Shown: piece after piece, positions 16,933 to 24,936 of the stretch
How positions within the stretch are numbered: the first letter of the stretch is position 1
Layout: every line of letters starts with the position of its first letter
NCBI GenBank assembly: GCA_002479255.1
Contig: DLMJ01000006.1
Coordinates: 124,001-188,000, forward strand
Length of the DNA: 64,000 bases
Direction of reading: 5' to 3'
From: Candidatus Binatus soli
GTDB lineage: Bacteria > Desulfobacterota > Binatia > Binatales > Binataceae
Notes under the pieces: model-generated
Told to the model about the DNA's origin: nothing
Seen by the model: the letters and a program-made list of their open reading frames with translations, nothing else
Database searches by the model: none
Translations under genes and position numbers: made by a program

Positions 16933-18059
16933 CCGCCGCCGGAAGGCGCGGGAGCCGCGCGGGTCGCCTCCCAGATGGCGTAGAAAGGATCGTCGGGATG
17001 CGCCTTCGCGATCGAAATGATCTGCGCGATCGTCGCGCGCAAGCCGCCGTGATTCATCCGATCGAGCGCGGCGAAGTTGTCGAGGTCGTGAAAGTAGATC
17101 AGATAGTTCACCAGCACGGCGTTGTTCAGCGGCTGCTTGTCGAGGTCGAAGCGCTCGAGTCCCGATAGCGACGGCGCCAGCGCAGCGTAGTCGGCCTTGA
17201 TCGCTGCGAAGGCCGTTTCGCGGCGCTTGTCGAGCTCCTGTTTCGGCGGCTTCGCCATGTAGATGTCGAGCAGGCGCGCCTGCTCCTGGAGCAGAAAGCC
17301 CGCGAACTTGAGATCGCTCTCCAGGATGCCACGCGCCGCGATTGTGGCGGGCGCCGATTCACCGTCAGTCGCCGCGAAAAAAGCTACCGCGCTCGCGCTG
17401 CCGACATAGTTGGCGGCCGATTCGTCGAACATCGCATCGCTCGCCAGATAATACGTGCGATGGAAAAGTTCGTGGATGATCACGCCGGCCAGCTCGACGC
17501 GGTCCAGCTTGAGCAGATTCGACAGCAGCGGGTCGCTGAAAAATCCGAGGCTCGAGAACGTAACCGCCGGCCGCACCATCGTGTCGAGCCCTTGTGCTTC
17601 GAGCGCCGCCGCTTCGGCCGTCGCATCGCTCTCGTCGAAATAGCCGCGATACGGTACGCGGCCTACTATCGGGAACCACCATGTGTACGGCTCCAGCGAG
17701 TCGCGCGGCGCCGCCATCAAGACGTGCACGACCGCGCTCTGAGCCACGAGCGCGATGCTTTGATACGCACCGCCGACATTGAGGCCGAGTTCTTCGGCCG
17801 CGAACTTGCGCACCGCGAGCACGGTCTCCAGCTTCGCACGAATGTCCGCCGGAAGGTCTCCCCGCGCGAGCGCATCGTCAATCGGCTTGCGGTTCCACAG
17901 AATTCGGCCTTCCTCGTACGCGGCGCGTGCGAGGTAACCCGCGTAGCATCCGCCCAGCACAATCGGCGCGAAGACCAATGCTGCCAGGCGCAGCAGATAT
18001 GCCGCCTGAAGTCGCGCCCGCGCCGGGCGCCGCGTCGTGCTAGCCACTTCTCCGTCCAC
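16929..18059 (-). CDS. Predicted lipoprotein aminopeptidase (COG4324-like)
   Basis: About 376 residues if started at GTG 18059. The N-terminus has a charged stretch, a hydrophobic segment and a lipobox (APIVLGGC), so it is probably a membrane-anchored lipoprotein. The metal site HELFHRT (HExxH) sits mid-protein, with FDESAANYVG 20 residues later supplying a further Glu. The organisation fits the predicted aminopeptidase family COG4324. Substrate is unknown. The frame extends to 18164, but that overlaps the ABC exporter by 95 bp; GTG 18059 just after that stop is the more economical start, although its Shine-Dalgarno is weak. It ends the exporter operon. Confidence 0.75.
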   Translation of the reverse strand: MDGEVASTTRRPARARLQAAYLLRLAALVFAPIVLGGCYAGYLARAAYEEGRILWNRKPIDDALARGDLPADIRAKLETVLAVRKFAAEELGLNVGGAYQSIALVAQSAVVHVLMAAPRDSLEPYTWWFPIVGRVPYRGYFDESDATAEAAALEAQGLDTMVRPAVTFSSLGFFSDPLLSNLLKLDRVELAGVIIHELFHRTYYLASDAMFDESAANYVGSASAVAFFAATDGESAPATIAARGILESDLKFAGFLLQEQARLLDIYMAKPPKQELDKRRETAFAAIKADYAALAPSLSGLERFDLDKQPLNNAVLVNYLIYFHDLDNFAALDRMNHGGLRATIAQIISIAKAHPDDPFYAIWEATRAAPAPSGGG

Positions 18060-18069
18060 CAGGCTGGCG

Positions 18070-19911
18070 TCAGCCCGCCACAAGGCGGTCGCTGTTCGCC
18101 ATTGCGGCGTACTGCAATTCGAATAGCCGGTAGTAGAGTCCGCGCTGTGCGAGCAGTTCGTCATGCGTGCCGCTTTCGCGCAGCACGCCTGCGCCCAGCA
18201 CCATGATCCGATCGGCGCGCTCGATGGTGGACAGCCGATGCGCGATTACGACCGCGGTGCGCTCCGCCAGCAACTCGTTCAGCGCCAGTTGGATCAGGCG
18301 CTCGGTCTCGCTGTCCACACTCGAGGTCGCTTCATCCATCACCAGGATTCGCGGGTTGTACGCCAGCGCGCGTGCGAACGACAGCAGTTGGCGCTGCCCC
18401 CCCGACAGGTTCGCGCCGCGTTCGCGAATCTGCTCTGCGAGTCCGTTCGGCAACCGCTCGACGAATCGCAAAGCCTGCGCCCGCCGCAGCGCATCGCGCA
18501 CTTCGGATTCGCTCAGGTCGGTTCGCGACAGGCGGATGTTTTCCATCACATCGCCCGCGAACAGGAACACGTCTTGTTGCACGTACCCGATTTCGCGGCG
18601 AAGAGCGCCGAGGTCCCACTCGCGCACGTCGACGCCGTCAACCAGGATTCGTCCACCGGTCACATCGTACGAACGATTCAGCAGCTTGATGATCGTCGTT
18701 TTTCCGGAACCCGTCGGCCCCACGATCGCTATCTTCTGTCCCGGCTCGACCGTGAAGCTCAGGTCTTTCAGAATCGGTTCGCCGCGGCGATATTCGAAGT
18801 TGACGTGATCGAACACGATCGCCCCGCGCGAGACCGCCGGCCGCTGCGGATGCGCCGGAACGGGAAGCATCTTCTCGCCTTCCATCAGGGCGTGGATTTT
18901 CTCGACCGCCGCGAGCGCCGACTGGAGCGCGCTGTACTTGGTAGAGATCTCGCGCAACGGCATGAAAAACTGCTGAGCGTACTGGATGAACGCGATCAGC
19001 GTGCCCAACGTCACCAACTGCCGAATCACGCTGCCGCCGCCGATCCACAGAATAACCGCGACCGTGATGGAGCTTAGCGCCTCCACCGATGAGAATTGGG
19101 CGGCCTCGTAAACGTTGGCCATCATCTGCACGTCGCGCGAACGCCGGTTGAGCGCATCGAACTCGCGGCGGCTTTCGCGTTCGCGCGTGAAGAGCTGCAC
19201 TATCATCATGCCGGCCAGCGATTCGGACAGGTAAGCGTTCAACGCGGCGAGACGGTCGCGTATCTGGCCGTACACGATGCGCGATCTGGAACTCAGAAAG
19301 TAGATGACCAGCGTCAGCGGCGGAATCGCGCACAGCGCCGACAACGCCAGGCGCGGGCTCAAGGAGAACATGATCGTCACGACGCCCAGGAGCGTCATCG
19401 CATCGATGAATATCGTCAAGGACCCCGCCGAGAACATATCGTTGATCGCATCGATATCGGTCGTCATTCGGCTGACCAGCCTGCCGACCGGCGTGCGATC
19501 GAAGAACGACATCGGCAAACGCTCGACCTTGCGAAACAGCGCCATCCGAAGATCGGAGAGGCTGTACTGCGCGACCATCATCATCAGGTAAAACTGAGCG
19601 TAGAACGCGGCGAACTCGCCGATCACCAGCAGCAGATACAAAGCGCCCAGCACGAACAGGCCGTGTCCGCCCGACGCACGAAACAGCATCGCGAGCCATG
19701 CGGGTGGCCGTGCCCCATGCGAGCCCGACAGAAATTCGTCAACCGTGAGCTTGATCACGTATGGCTGTGCGAGCAAAAACGCCGTGTCCAGCGGCATCAT
19801 CACCGTCGCCAGCCAGAACAGCCCCTGGTAAGGGCGGATGAAACCCCACACCCATCGCACCAGCGCGGCATCGTAGGTCCTGGCGAGCGCCTTTTCCTCG
19901 GCGACCTGCAT
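18070..19911 (-). CDS. ABC exporter half-transporter with canonical NBD
   Basis: 613-residue fused permease-ATPase of the MsbA/MDR type. Six membrane segments occupy roughly residues 20-320; the NBD follows with Walker A GPTGSGKTT, signature LSGGQ, Walker B VMDEATSSVD keeping the catalytic Glu, and the IAHRLSTIE switch His. It exports a lipid or hydrophobic compound across the inner membrane. The next gene upstream (19913-21664) encodes a second half-transporter, one base apart, and that partner has Asp at the catalytic Glu position. The pair therefore looks like a heterodimeric exporter in which this subunit provides the hydrolysing Walker B. A glycosyltransferase upstream suggests an envelope substrate (inference). 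Confidence 0.9.
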   Translation of the reverse strand: MQVAEEKALARTYDAALVRWVWGFIRPYQGLFWLATVMMPLDTAFLLAQPYVIKLTVDEFLSGSHGARPPAWLAMLFRASGGHGLFVLGALYLLLVIGEFAAFYAQFYLMMMVAQYSLSDLRMALFRKVERLPMSFFDRTPVGRLVSRMTTDIDAINDMFSAGSLTIFIDAMTLLGVVTIMFSLSPRLALSALCAIPPLTLVIYFLSSRSRIVYGQIRDRLAALNAYLSESLAGMMIVQLFTRERESRREFDALNRRSRDVQMMANVYEAAQFSSVEALSSITVAVILWIGGGSVIRQLVTLGTLIAFIQYAQQFFMPLREISTKYSALQSALAAVEKIHALMEGEKMLPVPAHPQRPAVSRGAIVFDHVNFEYRRGEPILKDLSFTVEPGQKIAIVGPTGSGKTTIIKLLNRSYDVTGGRILVDGVDVREWDLGALRREIGYVQQDVFLFAGDVMENIRLSRTDLSESEVRDALRRAQALRFVERLPNGLAEQIRERGANLSGGQRQLLSFARALAYNPRILVMDEATSSVDSETERLIQLALNELLAERTAVVIAHRLSTIERADRIMVLGAGVLRESGTHDELLAQRGLYYRLFELQYAAMANSDRLVAG

Positions 19912-19912
19912 T

Positions 19913-21664
19913 TCAGTAGCGGCTTAATTCCTCTTCGAGCAATTGGCGATGGAACAGCTCTGCGTAAATTCCACGGCGACCCATCAGTTCCTCGTGCGTG
20001 CCGCGTTCGGCAATCTCCCCGTCTTCGAGCACCACGATCTGATCGGAGTCCCTCACCGTCGACGCGCGATGCGAAACCACGATGGTGGTGCGGCCCTGTA
20101 CGCTCTTCTCGAGACTGTCCAGCACCGCCTTTTCGGTTTCGGTATCGACGCTCGACAGCGCGTCGTCCAGCACGACGATCGCCGGATTGTAGGCGAGCAG
20201 CCGTGCTATTGTGACGCGTTGCTTCTGCCCGCCCGACAGCGCCATTCCGCGTTCGCCGACTACCGTGTCGAGTCCATGCGGCAACACCGCGATGTCCGGC
20301 TCGAGTCCCGCGATGCGCGCGGCGTTCTGGATTTCATCGATCGACGCATCGGTCTTTCCGAATGCGATGTTGCGCGCGAGCGTGTCCGTGAACAGCGTCG
20401 GCTCCTGCGGGACCATTCCCACCGTGCGTCGGAGCGCGCCCAGCGCCATCTCTTCTATGTCGCGGCCGTCGAGCAGTATTCGTCCCTTGGTCGGTTCCAG
20501 CAGCCGGGTCAGCAGCTTGACCATGGTTGATTTTCCCGACCCGGTGCGGCCGACAATTGCGAGCTTTTCTCCCGCGCCCACTTTGACGTTGATGTTCTTG
20601 AGCACGTACGGAACCTTTCCGTTCGCTCCGTCGCCATTATTCGGCAGGTAGCTGAACGAGACTCCTTCCCATTCGACTGCCCCATTTATCTCGAGCCTGA
20701 GCTCCTCCCCTGCGACGCTATCGGCCCCGCGCGCGTTGAAAATCTCGTCGAGACGCTTCATCGACGCCTTGCCGCGCTGATAAATCGCCAGCATGTATCC
20801 GAGCGAGATGGTCGGCCACGCGAGCTGGCCCAGGTAGCTCAGGAACGCCACCAGCGATCCGAGCGACATTCGTCCGTTCATCACCAGCGACCCGCCGTAA
20901 ATCAGCACGACCATCGTCGAGGTCGCCGCCGCGCCGCGAATCATCGGCATCATCGCGCCGCGCGTGCGGGCCAGCGCGAGACCCTGCTCGTTGTAAGCGT
21001 CGTTGATTTTGCGGAACAGCCCGGCCTCGTGTTCCTCCAGCGTGTACGCTTTCACGACCGGGATCCCCGCCAGGCTTTCCTGCACCTTCGAGCCGATCGT
21101 CGCCAGCCCCTCCTGCACTCTCAGGCTGCGCATCATCATACTTCGCATGAGCCAGCGGATCGCGACGAACAGAACAAGGTACGGAAGTATCGCGAACAAC
21201 GTCAGGTGCGGGCTGAGCGAACTCATGAAAGCCAGCCCGAGCCCGAACATCAGCGGAGTATTCGAGACCGACATCACGAACATTCCCGCCATCATTCGAA
21301 CCGCGGTCAGGTCGTTGATCATCCGCGACATCAAGTCGCCGGTCTTGAACTTCTGGTAGAAGTCGGTGCCAAGCGTCGTCAGATGCTGGAACAGATCGTT
21401 GCGCAAGTCGTACTCGATATCGCGTCCCACGTTGAAAATAACGAAGCGCGAGAACCAGCGGACTGTTCCCAGCATCAGCGCGAAAACGATCATCAACTCC
21501 GCGTAATGCGCGACCAGGTCGAATCGATGCTTGCCGGTCGCGTTTATCGCGCCGCGGATGAACAACGGAATGATCATCGCGAGCGTGGCGTTCGCGAACG
21601 TGCATGAGATCCCGAATGCGTAACGCAACCGGTAGCGTCGCGCGTAGAAGAGCAGTCGTTTCAT
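19913..21664 (-). CDS. ABC exporter half-transporter with degenerate catalytic site
   Basis: 583-residue permease-ATPase with six membrane segments then an NBD: Walker A GRTGSGKST, signature LSGGQ, Walker B VVLDDALSSVD. The residue after the Walker B Asp is Asp rather than the catalytic Glu, as in the inactive-site subunits of heterodimeric exporters such as TM287/288 and BmrCD. The switch His is kept (VSHRASTV). It overlaps the start of the partner gene, ensuring paired translation. A GATAAT hexamer (21679-21684, minus strand) lies 15 bp before the ATG as a possible -10. The IS110 element ends only about 75 bp upstream, so the native promoter region has been partly displaced. Confidence 0.9.
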   Translation of the reverse strand: MKRLLFYARRYRLRYAFGISCTFANATLAMIIPLFIRGAINATGKHRFDLVAHYAELMIVFALMLGTVRWFSRFVIFNVGRDIEYDLRNDLFQHLTTLGTDFYQKFKTGDLMSRMINDLTAVRMMAGMFVMSVSNTPLMFGLGLAFMSSLSPHLTLFAILPYLVLFVAIRWLMRSMMMRSLRVQEGLATIGSKVQESLAGIPVVKAYTLEEHEAGLFRKINDAYNEQGLALARTRGAMMPMIRGAAATSTMVVLIYGGSLVMNGRMSLGSLVAFLSYLGQLAWPTISLGYMLAIYQRGKASMKRLDEIFNARGADSVAGEELRLEINGAVEWEGVSFSYLPNNGDGANGKVPYVLKNINVKVGAGEKLAIVGRTGSGKSTMVKLLTRLLEPTKGRILLDGRDIEEMALGALRRTVGMVPQEPTLFTDTLARNIAFGKTDASIDEIQNAARIAGLEPDIAVLPHGLDTVVGERGMALSGGQKQRVTIARLLAYNPAIVVLDDALSSVDTETEKAVLDSLEKSVQGRTTIVVSHRASTVRDSDQIVVLEDGEIAERGTHEELMGRRGIYAELFHRQLLEEELSRY

Positions 21665-21732
21665 GGGCTGTCGGTTAAATTATCAGGTCTGCGCCGCGAT
21701 AGAAGTGGATCCCCAGTCCTGCTCTTAACGTT

Positions 21733-21740
21733 GGGTGCAG
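21733..21740. repeat. Left half of IS-interrupted REP-like palindrome
   Basis: TTAACGTTGGGTGCAG (21725-21740) matches the left part of the intact copy at 62438-62453 (TTAACATTGGGTGCAG). The right half is at 22980-22994. Together they reconstruct one palindromic repeat split by the IS110 element. Confidence 0.8.
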
Positions 21741-21753
21741 CGACTGTGATGGG

Positions 21754-21759
21754 GGTCAA
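21754..21759 (-). promoter_or_regulatory. -35 half of the IS circle-junction promoter (right end)
   Basis: The minus strand reads TTGACC 13 bp from the right end of the IS. When the ends join through the CT core, this box stands exactly 17 bp from TATCTT in the left end (22972-22977). In the integrated form the two halves are over 1.2 kb apart, so the promoter would be active only in the excised circle, as described for IS110-family elements. Confidence 0.65.
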
Positions 21760-21767
21760 GCTGGACA

Positions 21768-21818
21768 CGCGATCCAACCCACCCTCCTCAAGGGGTTGAG
21801 AGGATGGGTTGGATCGCG
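21768..21818 (+). terminator. Strong hairpin with T-tract at the IS 3' end, facing the plus strand
   Basis: Perfect 14-bp arms CGCGATCCAACCCA (21768-21781) and TGGGTTGGATCGCG (21805-21818), extended by partly paired CCTC/GAGG bases, then CTTTTTGTTTT. The T-run is on the plus strand, so it would stop transcripts entering the element antisense to the transposase. On the transposase strand there is no T-run after the stem. Confidence 0.7.
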
Positions 21819-21827
21819 CTTTTTGTT

Positions 21828-22769
21828 TTAGGCGGGGCATTGAGGACTCCATGGGGTGCGATGTTTGAGCATGGCGTTGAGGACGGTGAGCAGCTTGCGC
21901 ATGGCCGCAGTAAGCGCGAGCTTGGCGGGCTTACCCATGCTGCGCAGCCGCAGGTAAAAGTCTTTAAGCGCGGGATTGCAGCGCACTGCGGCGAGCGTGG
22001 CCATGTAGAGTGCGGCGCGCACTTGGGCGCGACCGCCGTACACCGTGCGCCGCCCGCGCATGCTGCCGCTGTCGCGGTTGAGCGGAGCCACGCCGACCAG
22101 GCTGGCGATCTGCTGGCGCGAGAGTGCGCCTAGTTCAGGCAGGTCGGCCAGCAACGTGGCGCACAACACCGGACCGACTCCGGGGACTGCGCGCAGCAGG
22201 TCTTCGCGCTCGCGCCACAGCGGCGAGCTGCGCAGCATCCGGTCAAGATCACCGTCACGCTCCTTGAGCCGGCCCTCCAGCCAGCGAATATGCGCGGTGA
22301 TCTCCTTGTGCAGCAGCTTGGGCGTGCTGCCGAGCCGGTTACGCTCGGCGGTCAGCATCTCAACCAGCTCGCGGCGCCGTGCGACCAGCGCCTTGAGCTC
22401 GAGTTCCTGCGCGTCGGGCAGCCGGCGCACTTCGGGTCGCATCCGCTCGGCAAACAGCGCCAGCACACGCGCGTCGAGCGTGTCGGTCTTGGCCAGCCGT
22501 CCGCTGGCGCGCGCGAACTCGCGCACCTGGCGCGGGTTGACTACCACCACCGGCATCCCGGCCGCGCCCAACTCGGCGACCAGCGCGGTCTGCAACCCAC
22601 CGCTGGCTTCCAGCACCACCAGCGCCGGCGCAAGCTCCACCAGCCGTGCGACCAAGCTGGCGATCCCGCCGGCATCGTTGGCCACCTCCAACAACTTACC
22701 CGTTGCCCCCAGCGCCACGTCCAACCGCGCCTTGCTTACATCGATCCCGACGTACACTTGAGCTTCCAT
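21828..22769 (-). CDS. IS110-family transposase (DEDD recombinase)
   Basis: 313 residues, full length. The N-terminal RuvC-like DEDD domain has GIDVSK (first Asp), VVLEASGG (Glu) and KTDTLDARVLA (two Asp). A coiled middle region (residues about 130-190) follows, then the C-terminal Transposase_20 domain: LLRAVPGVGPVLCATLLADL and GVAPLNRDSGSMRGRRTVYGGR with the catalytic Ser. All DEDD and Ser positions are intact, so the enzyme may be active. Start ATG 22769 begins MEAQVYVGIDVSK and has AGAGG upstream; the frame to 23123 runs across the IS end into the glycosyltransferase gene. These recombinases work with a structured bridge RNA encoded in the element. Confidence 0.95.
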   Translation of the reverse strand: MEAQVYVGIDVSKARLDVALGATGKLLEVANDAGGIASLVARLVELAPALVVLEASGGLQTALVAELGAAGMPVVVVNPRQVREFARASGRLAKTDTLDARVLALFAERMRPEVRRLPDAQELELKALVARRRELVEMLTAERNRLGSTPKLLHKEITAHIRWLEGRLKERDGDLDRMLRSSPLWREREDLLRAVPGVGPVLCATLLADLPELGALSRQQIASLVGVAPLNRDSGSMRGRRTVYGGRAQVRAALYMATLAAVRCNPALKDFYLRLRSMGKPAKLALTAAMRKLLTVLNAMLKHRTPWSPQCPA

Positions 22770-22788
22770 CGCTGCACCTCTGCGTTCC

Positions 22789-22965
22789 GGCCGCGCCCGT
22801 CCTTGCGCGGTGCGGGCTCGACCACTTGCGCCGGCCCCGGCGACTGTTCGGGCTGTGACCTGGTTTTCAGGGCGCGGCGACCCGCGCTGCACCGCGGTCT
22901 CGCTCGTTGCGGACCCAGGGGTTATCGGTCTGCCGCGCCCAGGTTTGAATCCATCTTGCGACCCT
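22789..22965 (-). ncRNA. Predicted IS110 bridge RNA
   Basis: Minus-strand RNA predicted from the 5' non-coding part of the IS; the limits are approximate, the 3' end being assumed from the IS621 RNA length. Left target guide: ACCCCTG (22916-22922) equals target sequence across the core. Right target guide: GGTGCAG (22887-22893) is complementary to CTGCACC on the other side. Between them GGTCCGC and GCGAGACC pair (one bulged A) around an AACGA loop. Left donor guide: ACAGTCGC (22840-22847) is identical to the last bases of the right end plus core (21740-21747). Right donor guide: CAAG (22825-22828) complements CTTG at the left end. GCCG/CGGC (22841-22838 with 22833-22830) can close the donor loop. 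The order matches the IS621 bridge RNA. Confidence 0.7.
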
Positions 22966-22971
22966 GACCGC

Positions 22972-22977
22972 AAGATA
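22972..22977 (-). promoter_or_regulatory. -10 half of the IS circle-junction promoter (left end)
   Basis: TATCTT on the minus strand, 2 bp inside the left end of the IS. It pairs with the right-end TTGACC at a 17-bp spacing once the element circularises, and would start transcription near 22965, at the predicted 5' end of the bridge RNA. Confidence 0.6.
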
Positions 22978-22984
22978 CAAGGGG

Positions 22985-23737
22985 TCACCCCTGCTTGAGC
23001 CGGCGCTCGTAGAGTTTCGCGTATTTGAGAAACACGTAGAATGCGGCCGTCATCGCGGCGTACAATCCGCGTCCGCCGTCGCGAAACCCGCCGCGAAGAA
23101 TATAAAAATTGAAAAACCGCCACGCCGGATTCGCTATCATCTTGAATGGCGTGAACGCGTTCGGCTCCTGCTCCATCGCCGCCCGCGAGCTGAACCGGTT
23201 AATCGTCGCAACGTGATCCGCGATATCGCGGTAGCTGAAATGCAAAATCTGCCCGTCCAGCCGCTCGACCCGTCCTTCGACTACGACCTTGTCATGCGGA
23301 TCGCGGCCGCCTATATGCCCGCGTTCGCGCCGGAACAGGCGCACCGGCGTGTCCGGATAAATCGCGTGCGAGTAGTAATGCCCCAGGTGGTACAGGATGC
23401 GCCGAATCCGGTAGCCGTCGGCGGGCGCCGGCGATGATACCGTGCGAACAATTTCCTCGCCGAGGTCGTGCGTCGCCTGCTCGTCGGCATCCATCAGCAG
23501 CACCCAGTCTCCCGTCGCGCGATCGAGCGCCATCTGCTTCTGCTTCACGTAGTTCGTGAACTCATGCTGCACGACGTCGGCGCCGAGGCGGCGCGCGATC
23601 TCGACCGTCTTGTCGGTCGAGAACGAATCGATGATGATTTTCTCGTCGCAGAACCACGCGCTCTTCAGGCACTGGCCGATCAGCGCCTCTTCGTCGCGCG
23701 TAATCGTGATCAGCGAAATCTTTGGCCGTTCTGACAT
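22985..23737 (-). CDS. Family 2 glycosyltransferase, WaaE/KdtX-like
   Basis: 250-residue GT-A glycosyltransferase. LITITRDEEALIGQCLKSA opens the nucleotide-binding fold, IIIDSFSTDKT follows, and MDADEQ is the metal-binding DxD-type motif. The C-terminal part with VRLFRRERG, DPHDKV and a membrane-associated helix near FFNFYILRGGF matches the LPS-core WaaE group, which acts on the cytoplasmic face. The acceptor is unknown. It lies 3 bp downstream of the Mrp gene. The last codons and the TGA are supplied by the REP-like palindrome that the IS110 element entered, so the insertion falls just behind the stop codon. Confidence 0.85.
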   Translation of the reverse strand: MSERPKISLITITRDEEALIGQCLKSAWFCDEKIIIDSFSTDKTVEIARRLGADVVQHEFTNYVKQKQMALDRATGDWVLLMDADEQATHDLGEEIVRTVSSPAPADGYRIRRILYHLGHYYSHAIYPDTPVRLFRRERGHIGGRDPHDKVVVEGRVERLDGQILHFSYRDIADHVATINRFSSRAAMEQEPNAFTPFKMIANPAWRFFNFYILRGGFRDGGRGLYAAMTAAFYVFLKYAKLYERRLKQG

Positions 23738-23740
23738 CCG

Positions 23741-24808
23741 CTAAGACGCGTGCTGGGCTTCCGATCGGTCGAGTCCTTCGATCACTTTCGACGCAATCGA
23801 CTTGAACGCCGCGCTCACCGGATGAGCCGGGAGGGCCGCGACGATCGGGCTTGCCCGGTCTCCCCCTTCGCGCAGCTCGCGAACCAGCGGCAGCTCGCCC
23901 AGGAACGGCACGTTGAGCGAACGCGCCAGCGCGGCGCCGCCGCCGTGGCCGAAAATCTCGTGGCGATGGTTGCACTTGCGGCAAACGTAGTAGCTCATGT
24001 TCTCGACCACGCCGAGCACCGGCACGTGAACTTCCTCGAACATCGCCACGCCGCGCTTCACGTCGAGCAGCGCGATCTCCTGCGGCGTCGTCACGATCAC
24101 GCCGCCGTCAAGCGCGACGCGCTGCGTGATTGTCAGTTGCGCATCTCCCGTGCCGGGAGGTAGGTCGAGCACCAGGCAATCCAGCTCGCCCCATTCGACG
24201 TTGAACAGAAATTCCGTTTCGAGCTTGGTGACCATCGGCCCGCGCCAGATGACCGCGGTCTCGTCGTTGATGAACAGCGCCATCGATATGTAGCGAATTC
24301 CGTACCGCTCCAATGGAATGATGCGCCGCTCGGGTGTGACCGTCACCGCCTTCTCGACCCCGACCATCATCGCCACGCTTGGCCCGTACACGTCGGCGTC
24401 CATCAGGCCGACGCGCCAACCCAACGCGTGCATCGCGAGCGCGAGGTTCACCGCGACCGTCGATTTGCCGACTCCGCCCTTGCCGCTGGCCACCGCGACG
24501 ATGTGCTTGACGCCCGCGATTGTCCGCGGCTGCGCTATCCCGGCCGCAGCCCTCGGCGCGCTCTGCGGAGCCTGCTCGACCTGGACGTTGACGGCAGGCA
24601 CGCCCGGCATCGCCGCAACCGTCGTCTTCACCTCGGCCACGATTTTCTCGACGACTTCGGGTTTAGCCGACGCCACCATGAGCGAGACGGTCACGCCTGC
24701 GTACGCGACTTCGATATCTTTTATGATCCCGAACGACACGATGTCGCGGGTGAAGCCCGGGTATTTTATTTTCTTGAGTTCGGCGAGAATTTCATTTGGA
24801 CTCGGCAT
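23741..24808 (-). CDS. Mrp/NBP35-family Fe-S cluster carrier ATPase
   Basis: 355 residues. An N-terminal MIP18-like (DUF59) domain (residues 1-80) is followed by a deviant Walker A P-loop ATPase: VASGKGGVGKSTVAVNLA, DADVYGPSVAMM, LVLDLPPGTGDAQLT. The cluster-binding CxxC is in YYVCRKCNHRHEIFGHGGG. Such proteins hold and transfer a bridging 4Fe-4S cluster to apoproteins in the cytoplasm. It heads a minus-strand run (Mrp, glycosyltransferase, IS, ABC exporter). A 128-bp divergent region separates it from the DUF4838 gene and contains the hairpin TTCCGGG-ACC-CCCGGAA (24883-24899). Confidence 0.93.
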   Translation of the reverse strand: MPSPNEILAELKKIKYPGFTRDIVSFGIIKDIEVAYAGVTVSLMVASAKPEVVEKIVAEVKTTVAAMPGVPAVNVQVEQAPQSAPRAAAGIAQPRTIAGVKHIVAVASGKGGVGKSTVAVNLALAMHALGWRVGLMDADVYGPSVAMMVGVEKAVTVTPERRIIPLERYGIRYISMALFINDETAVIWRGPMVTKLETEFLFNVEWGELDCLVLDLPPGTGDAQLTITQRVALDGGVIVTTPQEIALLDVKRGVAMFEEVHVPVLGVVENMSYYVCRKCNHRHEIFGHGGGAALARSLNVPFLGELPLVRELREGGDRASPIVAALPAHPVSAAFKSIASKVIEGLDRSEAQHAS

Positions 24809-24936
24809 TGTGCGGATCGGACCTGTCGATGGTTTCGATTAGGATGCGGCCACGCTATCAAAGCGCGACGCTCATGTTATCATTCCGGGACCCCCGGAAA
24901 AACGACGGGTCGAACACATCGGGAGTTCTATAAGAA

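Larger units (their letters stand above)
21739..22981 (-). mobile_element. IS110-family insertion sequence inside a REP-like palindrome
   Basis: The ends are defined by comparison with two uninterrupted copies of the target in this window (61264-61284 and 62446-62466). The left flank keeps GGGTGCAG (21733-21740) and the right flank resumes with AGGGGTCACCCCTGC (22980-22994). The only shared bases are AG (21739-21740 and 22980-22981), read CT on the transposase strand, the two-base core expected of IS110 elements. The element is 1239 bp plus one core copy. It holds one transposase, about 210 bp of 5' non-coding DNA with bridge-RNA-like segments, and 87 bp of 3' non-coding DNA with a strong hairpin. 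There are no long terminal inverted repeats, as is normal for the family. Confidence 0.88.

Noticed and set aside
22770..23123. N-terminal extension of the IS110 transposase
   Set aside because: It would cross the IS end into the glycosyltransferase gene; the ATG at 22769 begins the conserved domain with a ribosome site.
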